A stretch of DNA of 12,913 nucleotides from CBDULX01 sp965368175 (GTDB lineage: Bacteria; Pseudomonadota; Gammaproteobacteria; SZUA-229): positions 1 to 12,913 of the forward strand of contig CBDULX010000084.1 of assembly GCA_965368175.1 (NCBI GenBank). Reading direction: 5' to 3'. Below the pieces are notes generated by a model. It saw only the letters and a list, made by a program, of their open reading frames with translations, did no database searches and had not been told where the DNA came from. The number at the start of each line of letters is the position of its first letter. Position 1 is the stretch's first letter. A program made the position numbers and the translations under genes. This document shows positions 1-7,818 of this stretch, piece after piece.

Positions 1-364
1 CAAGTATATCTGGATTGGTTATTACGCTGTATAAAACCAGATCATCTTTGCGGCCTTTTTTTTCGCGACCGATTACTTTGCATGTATAATAATCATTGCT
101 TTTTCTATACTGTCGATTAATATAACGGCGAGTTAAAGCACGTCGATCTCGATAACCAACATGTGGAATACTTTCTTTGACAAAATCTTCTTCCAGGACA
201 TCAGCAAGCAACTTTACTGAACCTGTATCAATGCTTGCCAGGTATTTCGAAAAATCGTCAAGGCCCTGCCCTGTGGATGCAAATGAATAACAGCCCTCAA
301 AGCGATTTCCTCGCCAATGAAATGCGGTTAAATAATTACTGTTAAAATAAAATATGCGTTTCAC
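1..364 (-). CDS. Unrecognised pilus-operon protein, 3' end cut off
   Basis: An open frame of 121 codons runs from a GTG at 362-364 to the window edge, so the C-terminus is missing. The GTG lies one base after the mshG stop; the ATG overlapping that stop is followed at once by TGA, which makes GTG the best start. No clear ribosome binding site is visible, so translation is probably coupled to mshG. The protein begins VKRIFYFNSNYLTAFHWRG and later carries LLADVLEEDF, a basic stretch with RDRRALTRRY, and GRKDDLVLYSVITNP. It has no signal peptide or membrane segment in the visible part, so this half is probably cytoplasmic. I cannot assign a family. By position it could be a cytoplasmic-domain assembly protein of the PilM/GspL/MshI kind, a role not otherwise present in the window. 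That is inference from context, not from a recognised motif. Confidence 0.72.
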   Translation of the reverse strand, partial: MKRIFYFNSNYLTAFHWRGNRFEGCYSFASTGQGLDDFSKYLASIDTGSVKLLADVLEEDFVKESIPHVGYRDRRALTRRYINRQYRKSNDYYTCKVIGREKKGRKDDLVLYSVITNPDIL

Positions 365-365
365 A

Positions 366-1574
366 TTAAAACTTCATTTTAGTTAATGAGTCATACACAG
401 GACCTAACACAGACACCATAATCCACATCATTAAAGCACCCAATACAACTGTTAACATAGGCGTAATAGATGCTTCTATTTTATCAACCGTTTCTTTAAC
501 TTCTCTATTATAAAAGTAGCTTATGTTTAATAGTGATTCGTCAAGCGCACCGGTGTTCTCACCAACCTTTATCATCCTGATAACCAGTGGAGGAAAAATA
601 CCAACGGCTTTAAAACTATTACTTATCATCTCGCCTTCTTCTATCAGCAGACGTACATCAACAACTGCTTTTCTGATTACTGCATTACTTACCAGCTTAT
701 CACTTATCTTTAAGGCATCTAACACGGTAAGACCCGAGCTATACATCATAGCGAAATAATTTGAAAACCTGGCGAGGTTGGTTTTTAATATAAGCGGTCC
801 AAATAATACTAATTTTAATTTTAGGCGATCGATATTAAAATTTAATTCCGGATATATTTTTTTTAGTTTTCCTATAACAATACCGCCAATAATCGGCAAC
901 CCCAGCACCAGATACCAGTAATTAGCCAGGAAGTCTGAAGTCGCAATTAAGGCACGGGTATGTAAGGGAATTTCACCGCCAATATCTTTGATGAAAGGTA
1001 TTAGTTGTGGCACCAGATAAACCATCAAAAAAGCGACTACTGCCAGTACAACTACCGTAACTATGGCGGGATAGATCATTATTTTTTTGGTATGCGATAT
1101 CATCTCATCCTGCCATTTTAAATTTTCAGAGAGGTCGCCCAATACCTCTGAAATACGCCCGCTTTCCTCCCCAACTCGAATCAATGTAATATACACTTCA
1201 TCAAATATATCCGGGAATTCAGACAGCGCCTGGGAAAACGTTTTTCCACCTTCGATTTCATCCACCAGTCCTGTTAGAACTTCTTTTAAACGTCCATCAC
1301 CCACTGATTCACTCAAATCTTTAAGACCATCGAGAATGGTTACTCCAGACTTGGTTAACTGTTGCATCTGAAATGAAAAATTAATCAATTCTTTGCGTGG
1401 TATTACCCTTGATTTAAACGAAAAAGAACTGCCTTTAAACTCACTAAAATTAATTAATTCAAGCCCCATACCAGCAAGCCGCTGCTCAAGATCAAGCAGG
1501 TTATCCGCTTCTATTCGATCATTGCGCATTTTTCCATCAACTGTAATCGCTTTATATCTGTATACTTTGCTCAT
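366..1574 (-). CDS. mshG: MshG/GspF/PilC-type inner-membrane platform protein
   Basis: This is the polytopic inner-membrane platform of type IV pilus and type II secretion machines, on which the assembly ATPase acts to push pilin subunits out of the membrane. The 402 residues match the family length. Two T2SSF repeats are visible, at about residues 62-185 and 263-388. Each has an F-x-x-x-(M/Q)-x-x-SG-x-T-(I/V)-LD-(G/A)-L stretch (about 66-83 and 270-288) and a VGE-x-(S/T)G motif (134-139 and 347-352). Hydrophobic segments lie near 167-190, 219-234 and 370-391, the usual three. The start codon overlaps the mshE stop as ATGA, which implies translational coupling. GspF and PilC are close alternatives; the MSHA assignment rests on the neighbouring mshM-, mshL- and mshN-like genes. 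Confidence 0.93.
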   Translation of the reverse strand: MSKVYRYKAITVDGKMRNDRIEADNLLDLEQRLAGMGLELINFSEFKGSSFSFKSRVIPRKELINFSFQMQQLTKSGVTILDGLKDLSESVGDGRLKEVLTGLVDEIEGGKTFSQALSEFPDIFDEVYITLIRVGEESGRISEVLGDLSENLKWQDEMISHTKKIMIYPAIVTVVVLAVVAFLMVYLVPQLIPFIKDIGGEIPLHTRALIATSDFLANYWYLVLGLPIIGGIVIGKLKKIYPELNFNIDRLKLKLVLFGPLILKTNLARFSNYFAMMYSSGLTVLDALKISDKLVSNAVIRKAVVDVRLLIEEGEMISNSFKAVGIFPPLVIRMIKVGENTGALDESLLNISYFYNREVKETVDKIEASITPMLTVVLGALMMWIMVSVLGPVYDSLTKMKF

Positions 1575-3304
1575 GACTCAAATCGGTCTGTTAAATTGAT
1601 TACACGGCTCACTTCATCCAGAGTTGTCATGCCCTCAAGTATTCGCCTAACGGCATCATCAGCCATGGTCATGTAGCCATGCTGTTTCAATTTTTGCTTC
1701 ATTTTACCAATGGTTATTTGTTCAGCTACCATTTCATCCAGTTCTTCACTGAACCTGAGCACCTCTATTATTGCTATGCGACCCTTATAGCCGGTTCCAT
1801 CGCAATGCTCACAGCCCACCGGCTCATAAATCAGATTTGTATCATCTTTGCCAAGACCCAATAACTCTTTTTCTATATCATGCGGCTGCTTAGAGCTCTT
1901 ACAATGTTTACACAGCTTCCTGACCAGCCTTTGCCCTACCACACCGATGATATTACCGGTCATAATCTCAGACTTGACCCCGACATCCAGCAATCGAGGT
2001 ATGGCACCTATTGCAGAATTGGTATGCAGTGTAGAGAATACCTGATGACCTGTCATTGCGGCTCTAAACGCCATTTCAGCAGTATCTTCATCTCGTATTT
2101 CACCCACCAGAATAATGTCCGGGTCCTGACGCATTATGGAACGGATGCCATTGGCAAATGTCATTCTGACGACTTCATTAATAGATGTCTGCCGAATCAT
2201 GTCCATTGGGTATTCAACTGGATCTTCCAATGTCATGATATTGACTTGCACCGACTTCACATAATTCAGCATGGAGTATAGCGTGGTTGTTTTACCACTA
2301 CCGGTAGGCCCGGTAACCAGAATAATACCTTCTGGCCTCGCCATCATTAGCTTCATCGCTTTCAGATTATCTTCATGTAGCTCAAGTTTTTCCAGAGGCA
2401 CTATACCCTTGGCCCGATCGAGAACACGCAATACAAAATTCTCACCGTGTGTAGTTGGCTGCGCCGAGACACGAAAATCAATATTATGGCCTCCAATTAC
2501 CAGGCTGATTCGTCCGTCCTGTGGCGCCCTGGTCTCTGCAATATTCATATTTGAAATAACTTTCAAACGAACGGCTATAGCAGACCAGTAATCTTTATGC
2601 AGACTTCGAATTTGTCGCAACACACCATCGATGCGGTATCTTAATCGGAGAAAGCTTTCCTCTGGTTCAAAGTGGATATCCGATGCTCCACGTTTAACTG
2701 CATCGGCAAGAATTGCATCCACTAACCTGACCAGAGGCTGACTATATTCATTGCCTTCAACATTCAGGCTCGCATAATCTACTTCACCGGTTTCGATTTC
2801 ATGCAAAATGCCATCGACGGATAACTCATAGCCATAGAACTGATCAATGGCGTCACTAATTTCGCTTTCACCGGCCAGTAAAGGTACTATTTCAGTACGG
2901 CTACCTATCATTGCTCGGATGCGGTCCAGAACCCCTAAATCATAAATATCAGCTGTGGCTATGGTTAATCGATTTTCTTCAATATCATAATTTAATGGAA
3001 TAACATTAAATCGTATTGCTACTTCTTTAGGAAATAACTCAATGGCTTTTTCATCAGGGATCGCACTGACCAGATCTACACTTTCTCTACCCAGCATTTC
3101 TCCCAGGGCGTCACGCAAAATACCTTCAGTGACAAAGCCCAGGGAAACCAGAGCAGCACCCAGGGGTTTACCCGATTTTTTTTGTTCGATAAGTGCAATA
3201 TTGACCTGATCATCAGTAACCAGACCTTTTGAAATCAGTTCCTCACCGAGGCGTTTTTTTTTGGCCCTTAAGGCTGATCCAATGTCCTGGATTACTTCAG
3301 CCAT
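1571..3304 (-). CDS. mshE: MshE/GspE/PilB-type pilus assembly ATPase with MshEN domain
   Basis: This cytoplasmic hexameric ATPase powers extension of the pilus or pseudopilus. At the N-terminus, residues 18-41 and 47-70 form two 24-residue repeats separated by five residues, the layout of the c-di-GMP-binding MshEN domain. The first begins RLGEELI and ends in Q41; the second begins PLGAALV and ends in M70. The motor domain has Walker A GPTGSGKTT (332-340), an Asp box (about 357-370, LEDPVEY), Walker B with DPDIILVGEIRDEDT (394-408) and a His box TGHQVFSTLHTN (418-429). A zinc-binding CxxC pair follows (C465/C468 and C498/C501). The length of 577 residues is normal for the family. A good AGGA ribosome binding site sits about 8 bases before the ATG, and the gene overlaps mshN by 8 bases. 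It is an extension ATPase rather than a PilT-type retraction ATPase because of the N-domain and the tetracysteine motif. Confidence 0.95.
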   Translation of the reverse strand: MAEVIQDIGSALRAKKKRLGEELISKGLVTDDQVNIALIEQKKSGKPLGAALVSLGFVTEGILRDALGEMLGRESVDLVSAIPDEKAIELFPKEVAIRFNVIPLNYDIEENRLTIATADIYDLGVLDRIRAMIGSRTEIVPLLAGESEISDAIDQFYGYELSVDGILHEIETGEVDYASLNVEGNEYSQPLVRLVDAILADAVKRGASDIHFEPEESFLRLRYRIDGVLRQIRSLHKDYWSAIAVRLKVISNMNIAETRAPQDGRISLVIGGHNIDFRVSAQPTTHGENFVLRVLDRAKGIVPLEKLELHEDNLKAMKLMMARPEGIILVTGPTGSGKTTTLYSMLNYVKSVQVNIMTLEDPVEYPMDMIRQTSINEVVRMTFANGIRSIMRQDPDIILVGEIRDEDTAEMAFRAAMTGHQVFSTLHTNSAIGAIPRLLDVGVKSEIMTGNIIGVVGQRLVRKLCKHCKSSKQPHDIEKELLGLGKDDTNLIYEPVGCEHCDGTGYKGRIAIIEVLRFSEELDEMVAEQITIGKMKQKLKQHGYMTMADDAVRRILEGMTTLDEVSRVINLTDRFES

Positions 3305-4787
3305 TATGCTTTCCTTCTATTTCTTTAATACGCTGTTTTACATCGTCAACTGACACATTTCCGGCTGATTTTTCATACAGTTTCACCGTCAACTGATAAA
3401 ACTCGGCAGCATGTTCAGGTTTACCTAAATGATCGAGGCTTACCGCCAGATTATATGCATAGTCCGTATTTGACTTATTGCTTGACCAGGCATTGAAGAA
3501 TGCCGTCTGTGCTTCTGCATAGCGTTTCTGATTAAGCAGGAGATTGCCCAGGGCAAAATAGAGATGTCCGGCATTTGGCTGCTCCCTTAACATAATTTTT
3601 AACTGGCTTTCATTAAGTTGTGCATTCCTCTGGTTGATCAACGCACTCAAACCTGCTTTTGCATAACTGTCTTTTGGGTCCAGTGTAAGCAGTTTGATAT
3701 ATATATCTTTCGCCTCATTATTCCTGTTCTGCTTTACTGCAATCGCAGCCAGCCCCAGCAAGGCATCATGGTTATTTTTATCCCGGTAAATTACTTTTTT
3801 ATATATTTTTTCTGAAGATATATATTCTGATTTCTTAAACTCTGCATAAGCCTGTGCCAGTAACACTCCGATTGGATCTTCGGTTGTTTTTCTTTTAATC
3901 TGAATCTGTTTTTTAGCTAAAGGTTTTCTTACTTCAGGTTTAACACTGGCTACCTGATTAGATGAATTAGCGGGTGTAACTGCAGGCTCCTGCATCAGTA
4001 AGCTGGTTGAATCGACTGCTTTCTGGCTGGTATTATCAACTATTTTCAACCGCTTTTCGGCGACTGCTGGAGCCTTACGCTCAGTGAGATCCAGGTTTAC
4101 AGGATTAGTTTTTACATTATCAAGCATGAAATATGCATATAAACCAGACCCAAATAACAACAACATAATTATCGAAATAATTGACAGCTTAAATATTCGT
4201 CGACTATTTGCACTGCTTTGATGATTTTTATTGATCATTGCAGACAATGCTTCCATATCTCGACTGTGTTTAAGCTCAGTCGCGACGACCTGCTCACGTT
4301 TAGGGACAGGCCTGGATTCTGGATCTATTGCAGTCTGTTTTATTTCACCTGTATGCTCCAGAGCAGGCTCAGCTATGACTGACTCTTCTTTAGATGAAAT
4401 CGGATCTGATTTGAACTGCTTACTGATACTGTTACTGTCAGTTTTACCCAGACCAGAATCGTCAATCTCCTGGGCAGCAATTTCTTCTTTAAGCACTGAT
4501 GTAGTATCAGGCACTGGCTCAGTATCAGGCTCTAATTCCAGCTCTAGATCCTGTGCTTTTTTAACTGGCTCTTCAATACCTTCTGTTTTTCTTTCTGGTT
4601 GCCTGTTTACTTGCTGATTCACTTCCGGGAATTCTGGTTCACTCTTTTCCTGTACTAAATCAAGATCAAGATCCATATCTTCAGCATTATCTGAATCATC
4701 TTTCTCTGCCTTATTAGCTGGTGCTATAGATGATTCTTTCTTTTTTTCATCCGCTGCTTTTTTAAGGGCATCAAGAAGCAGGCTCAT
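3297..4787 (-). CDS. mshN: MshN-type TPR membrane protein
   Basis: The protein starts MSLLLDALKKAADEKKK, the cytoplasmic opening typical of MshN and of GspB-related secretion proteins. A long acidic, proline- and serine-containing linker (about 20-165) is followed by one membrane helix at about 199-221 and then a periplasmic part. That part has a lysine-rich linker and, from about residue 306, four or more TPR-like helix pairs (about 306-338, 340-373, 405-438 and 440-472). Known MshN proteins are needed for MSHA pilus biogenesis and probably help assemble or hold the secretin, but their exact role is not well defined. A strong GAGGAG ribosome binding site lies in the last codons of mshL, 6 bases before the ATG, so translation follows directly from mshL. 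The low-complexity linker makes identity to relatives hard to judge; the N-terminus, topology and TPRs carry the call. Confidence 0.87.
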   Translation of the reverse strand: MSLLLDALKKAADEKKKESSIAPANKAEKDDSDNAEDMDLDLDLVQEKSEPEFPEVNQQVNRQPERKTEGIEEPVKKAQDLELELEPDTEPVPDTTSVLKEEIAAQEIDDSGLGKTDSNSISKQFKSDPISSKEESVIAEPALEHTGEIKQTAIDPESRPVPKREQVVATELKHSRDMEALSAMINKNHQSSANSRRIFKLSIISIIMLLLFGSGLYAYFMLDNVKTNPVNLDLTERKAPAVAEKRLKIVDNTSQKAVDSTSLLMQEPAVTPANSSNQVASVKPEVRKPLAKKQIQIKRKTTEDPIGVLLAQAYAEFKKSEYISSEKIYKKVIYRDKNNHDALLGLAAIAVKQNRNNEAKDIYIKLLTLDPKDSYAKAGLSALINQRNAQLNESQLKIMLREQPNAGHLYFALGNLLLNQKRYAEAQTAFFNAWSSNKSNTDYAYNLAVSLDHLGKPEHAAEFYQLTVKLYEKSAGNVSVDDVKQRIKEIEGKHNG

Positions 4788-4790
4788 GGA

Positions 4791-6473
4791 TTACTCCTCT
4801 TCTTCCCTGTTTCTTATTTTTTCAATATCAGGCAGGTATTTTTTATAGTCTCTTAATTCGGTTGCAATACTGGCATGATTAATCACCACTGGCTTGATAA
4901 ATATAACCAGCTCAGACTTTACTCTAGAATTATCGGTGTATGAAAATAGTCCTCCGATAATCGGGATCGCACTCAGGAAGGGGACACCACTTTTATTATC
5001 ATCCACACTATCCTGCATTAATCCACCAATAATGGCTGTATCACCACTATTAACCTGCAATATTGATTCTATTTCACGCACCTGAATTATCGGTATTTCA
5101 CTCACTACTCCGACTTTCTCAAACTCAGGATTAGGATCATTCACACTATCAATAACCCTGGAGATCGTTGGTCGTATATTTAACGTAACCACTTCATCGG
5201 CACTGATATATGGGGTTACCGACATTATAAAACCAACCGGTACCGTTTTTATGGTCGTTTCTATAGTGACTGCGGATTGAGTATCGTTAAGCGCTGCGGT
5301 TTGAACATCGGTTTCAAAATATACAATGTTATCCACCACTTTTAGAACTGCAGGCTGATTATTGATGGCCATGACTTTTGGGCTGGACAATACCTGTACG
5401 TCACCGAATTTTTCAAGTGCCGATAATGTTAAATTTAAAGGGTCTCCACTAACAATATCGCTAATGGTTAAGGTTGATACAGGACTTGAGCCAAGGTTTC
5501 CTTCTCTGAAATTTGAGGCAAAACTTATTCCGTCAGTCGGGTCGCTGGCAATCAGTGACCAGTCAACTCCAGATTGATAACGATCACTGAGCTTGATTTC
5601 AGCAATGGTGGCCTCAATCAATACCTGGCGTTTAGCATTACCCAGCACCTCATCAATAAACTGTTGAATGACGGTGTGTTCTTTCTGTGTCGCACGAACT
5701 ATGACTATGCCCGTTTCCTTATTTACTATGACATTATCAGAGGAGGCAACTGAATTATTATCACTATCCCCAAGAATCTGTTTGATATTCTGCTCCAGAG
5801 TCGCCCAGAACGCATTCACCGATTTGTTCTTAACTCCAGTAGATGAGCTGTTATCACCACTACTACTGCTACCACTCCTGCTACTGCCACCGCTCGAAGA
5901 ACTCCCTATGTCCGACTGGCCAGTAGATCCCAGAGTGGACGCTACGTGAATTTCACCCTCGGTTTCTCGAGCCATGTTGACATATTCAATGGTATAACTT
6001 CGTAAAAATGGAAAATCTGCCTGTACCCTCAGTGTTGAATCTTCAATTTCATATCGGATATTCACCTGTTTACTGATTCGGCCCAGAATTTGTGGCAGTG
6101 TCTGGTCAATAGCATTCAGAGTGACATTGCCGGTAATATCATGGTGTATATCAAGGTTGATTTTGGCATCACGTGCAATAGAAAACAGCAGTTCCTTAGC
6201 TGGAACATCACTCACAATGACGGTGTAGGTTTCCAGTTTTGGTCTATATGCAGGCTCAGGCAATAATGTAGTCTGGTTAATTGCCGAAGGTATATTATCG
6301 GCCGATACTATATCCGACTGTTTGATATGGCCCTGAGATGTCTCTGGAGGCCTGGTTGGTCCGCAAGCTGATAACCACAGGCTTGTGAACACCAAAATTA
6401 TCGACGTTGTGCAAAAACGATACATAATAAAGTTGCTTACCCGGTGTGATCTGTTTTTATTATTCAATCTCAT
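4791..6473 (-). CDS. mshL: MshL-type outer-membrane lipoprotein secretin
   Basis: This is the gated outer-membrane channel through which the pilus leaves the cell. The N-terminus has a signal peptide with lipobox LSAC (lipidated Cys37 counted from the first ATG). An STN/N0 domain follows at about 82-135, then a Ser/Gly-rich spacer (181-212), an N1-like domain (about 220-285), and the secretin domain (about 288-540) with VPVGFIMSVTPYIS near 421 and VPFLSAIPIIGGLF near 507. A length of 560 residues suits MshL. The start overlaps mshM by 14 bases and has a GAAGG site 9 bases upstream. Met17 at 6425 would give a more standard signal peptide (MYRFCTTSIILVF...SAC) but has a weaker ribosome binding site, so the true start is uncertain. 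The C-terminus ends in four glutamates. PilQ is the alternative; the lipobox and context favour MshL. Confidence 0.93.
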   Translation of the reverse strand: MRLNNKNRSHRVSNFIMYRFCTTSIILVFTSLWLSACGPTRPPETSQGHIKQSDIVSADNIPSAINQTTLLPEPAYRPKLETYTVIVSDVPAKELLFSIARDAKINLDIHHDITGNVTLNAIDQTLPQILGRISKQVNIRYEIEDSTLRVQADFPFLRSYTIEYVNMARETEGEIHVASTLGSTGQSDIGSSSSGGSSRSGSSSSGDNSSSTGVKNKSVNAFWATLEQNIKQILGDSDNNSVASSDNVIVNKETGIVIVRATQKEHTVIQQFIDEVLGNAKRQVLIEATIAEIKLSDRYQSGVDWSLIASDPTDGISFASNFREGNLGSSPVSTLTISDIVSGDPLNLTLSALEKFGDVQVLSSPKVMAINNQPAVLKVVDNIVYFETDVQTAALNDTQSAVTIETTIKTVPVGFIMSVTPYISADEVVTLNIRPTISRVIDSVNDPNPEFEKVGVVSEIPIIQVREIESILQVNSGDTAIIGGLMQDSVDDNKSGVPFLSAIPIIGGLFSYTDNSRVKSELVIFIKPVVINHASIATELRDYKKYLPDIEKIRNREEEE

Positions 6474-7818
6474 AACGTATGGCCTTCACCGTTCTGAGAT
6501 AGGGCCCACTGGCCTTTAACTCGGTACTGAGTGACTGGACTTCCTTTACAGCCAGATCCCAGGACTCATATTCATTGTATAGCACACTGTACACAGGCTT
6601 ATTTCTGATAATTGCCCTGAACACAAATAAATGTTTCATATTCAAATTCTTGCCTGCCATCAGCAGGAATTCATTCGCCTTGGTCTCGGGCTCCATGTCG
6701 AGCAGGGCCAGCTGGATGGTAAAATTTTTATCGTCTGCAATCTGAAACCATTGTTCAGTTCTAAACATCTGTTTTTCAAGTAAATTCCGAGGCTTTTTAT
6801 TAATAACTCTGTTTTTTTCACGGTTGTCCATTTCATCCAGCAAATTCAATTTTTTACTTAAGCCCTGCAGCTTGTCCACTGGCGTTACTACTGCCTGGGA
6901 TTCCTTACTAAATAACTGAGGTAATTGACTACCAATAAAAATGGCCGTCGCCAGTATGGCCATGGCCTGAAATATTTTTATAAAAGGTATACCCGCCGAA
7001 TCTCGTCCAAACTCACTGTCTTTTGCGGCAATCTGAATATGCTTCTTCGCCACTCCATGACCACCCTCTGAATACACCGCCAGCAGTGCTTTGTCGGCCA
7101 GTATATTGATGCGTCTTGTCAGGCCTTTAGACTTACGTTCGATATTACTGGCCACTTTCTGAGTAAAGATATCCGGCCCATGGTAGCCCACTGCACGCAT
7201 ACGGAAATTCAGGTATTCGAATATATCTCTGGGCTGAAAAGGATCGAGATAAAAACTATGGGTAATGCGTTCTTTTAACTGGCGAATACTGGGATCTCTG
7301 AGTTTTTCATCCAGCTCTGGTTGTCCAAACAAAACCATTTGAAGTAATTTGTGATCGCTGGTTTCCAGATTGCTCAGAAGTCGAATTTCTTCCAGGGTTT
7401 CCAGGGGCATACTTTGAGCTTCTTCAACAAACACTACCACCTGCCGACCTTCTGCATGGCGTTTAAGCAGGTAATCATGCAAAGACTGCATCACTTCCAG
7501 TTTACTGGAATCATTGGTAATCGGCAGTTTCAGCTCAAATGCCACCACATGCAGGATGTTCTCTGGCGACAGGCTGGGATTAGCGATGTAGACCACCTCG
7601 ATGTGCTCCGGCAGATCAACTTCCAGCATTCGACACAACATGGTTTTACCACTGCCGACTTCGCCCACCACCTTGATGATACCTTCCCCGGAACTGATCG
7701 CGTACTTAACGGCCTCAAGTGCTGCTCCTCGCTTATTGCCCTTGTAAAACAGGCTGGTATCCGGCGTGATCTTAAAGGGCGCACGCTGTAATCCAAAGTG
7801 CTCGAGATACATGGTCAT
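6460..7818 (-). CDS. mshM: MshM/ExeA-type AAA ATPase with SPOR-like C-terminus
   Basis: An ATPase of the ExeA/GspA group, which helps insert or assemble the secretin through the peptidoglycan layer. The opening MYLEHFGLQRAPF is characteristic. Visible motifs are Walker A GEVGSGKT (52-59), Walker B VVVFVEEAQ (127-135), LFGQPEL (163-169) and QLKERI (180-185). One membrane helix lies at about 281-302, so the ATPase is cytoplasmic and the rest periplasmic. Residues about 364-450 look like a SPOR domain: FTIQLALL at the start, PVYSVLYNEYESWDLAVKEV in the middle, LKASGPYLRTVKAI at the end. The protein is longer than a typical MshM of around 300 residues. Two starts are possible: the ATG at 7818, overlapping the upstream stop as ATGA, and Met3 at 7812, which has the better spacing (9 bases) from an AAGGG site and matches the usual family start. 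PEP-CTERM-locus ATPases are relatives, but the neighbours favour MshM. Confidence 0.89.
   Translation of the reverse strand: MTMYLEHFGLQRAPFKITPDTSLFYKGNKRGAALEAVKYAISSGEGIIKVVGEVGSGKTMLCRMLEVDLPEHIEVVYIANPSLSPENILHVVAFELKLPITNDSSKLEVMQSLHDYLLKRHAEGRQVVVFVEEAQSMPLETLEEIRLLSNLETSDHKLLQMVLFGQPELDEKLRDPSIRQLKERITHSFYLDPFQPRDIFEYLNFRMRAVGYHGPDIFTQKVASNIERKSKGLTRRINILADKALLAVYSEGGHGVAKKHIQIAAKDSEFGRDSAGIPFIKIFQAMAILATAIFIGSQLPQLFSKESQAVVTPVDKLQGLSKKLNLLDEMDNREKNRVINKKPRNLLEKQMFRTEQWFQIADDKNFTIQLALLDMEPETKANEFLLMAGKNLNMKHLFVFRAIIRNKPVYSVLYNEYESWDLAVKEVQSLSTELKASGPYLRTVKAIRYEIE

Noticed and set aside
1880..2591. Two plus-strand open frames of 133 and 106 codons opposite mshE
   Set aside because: Both are opposite the conserved motor domain of mshE, whose reading frame carries all family motifs; they show no domain or good ribosome binding site.
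7351..7791. A 146-codon open frame on the plus strand, antisense to mshM
   Set aside because: It lies wholly inside a gene with clear ATPase motifs, has no recognisable domain, and its composition is that of an antisense shadow.
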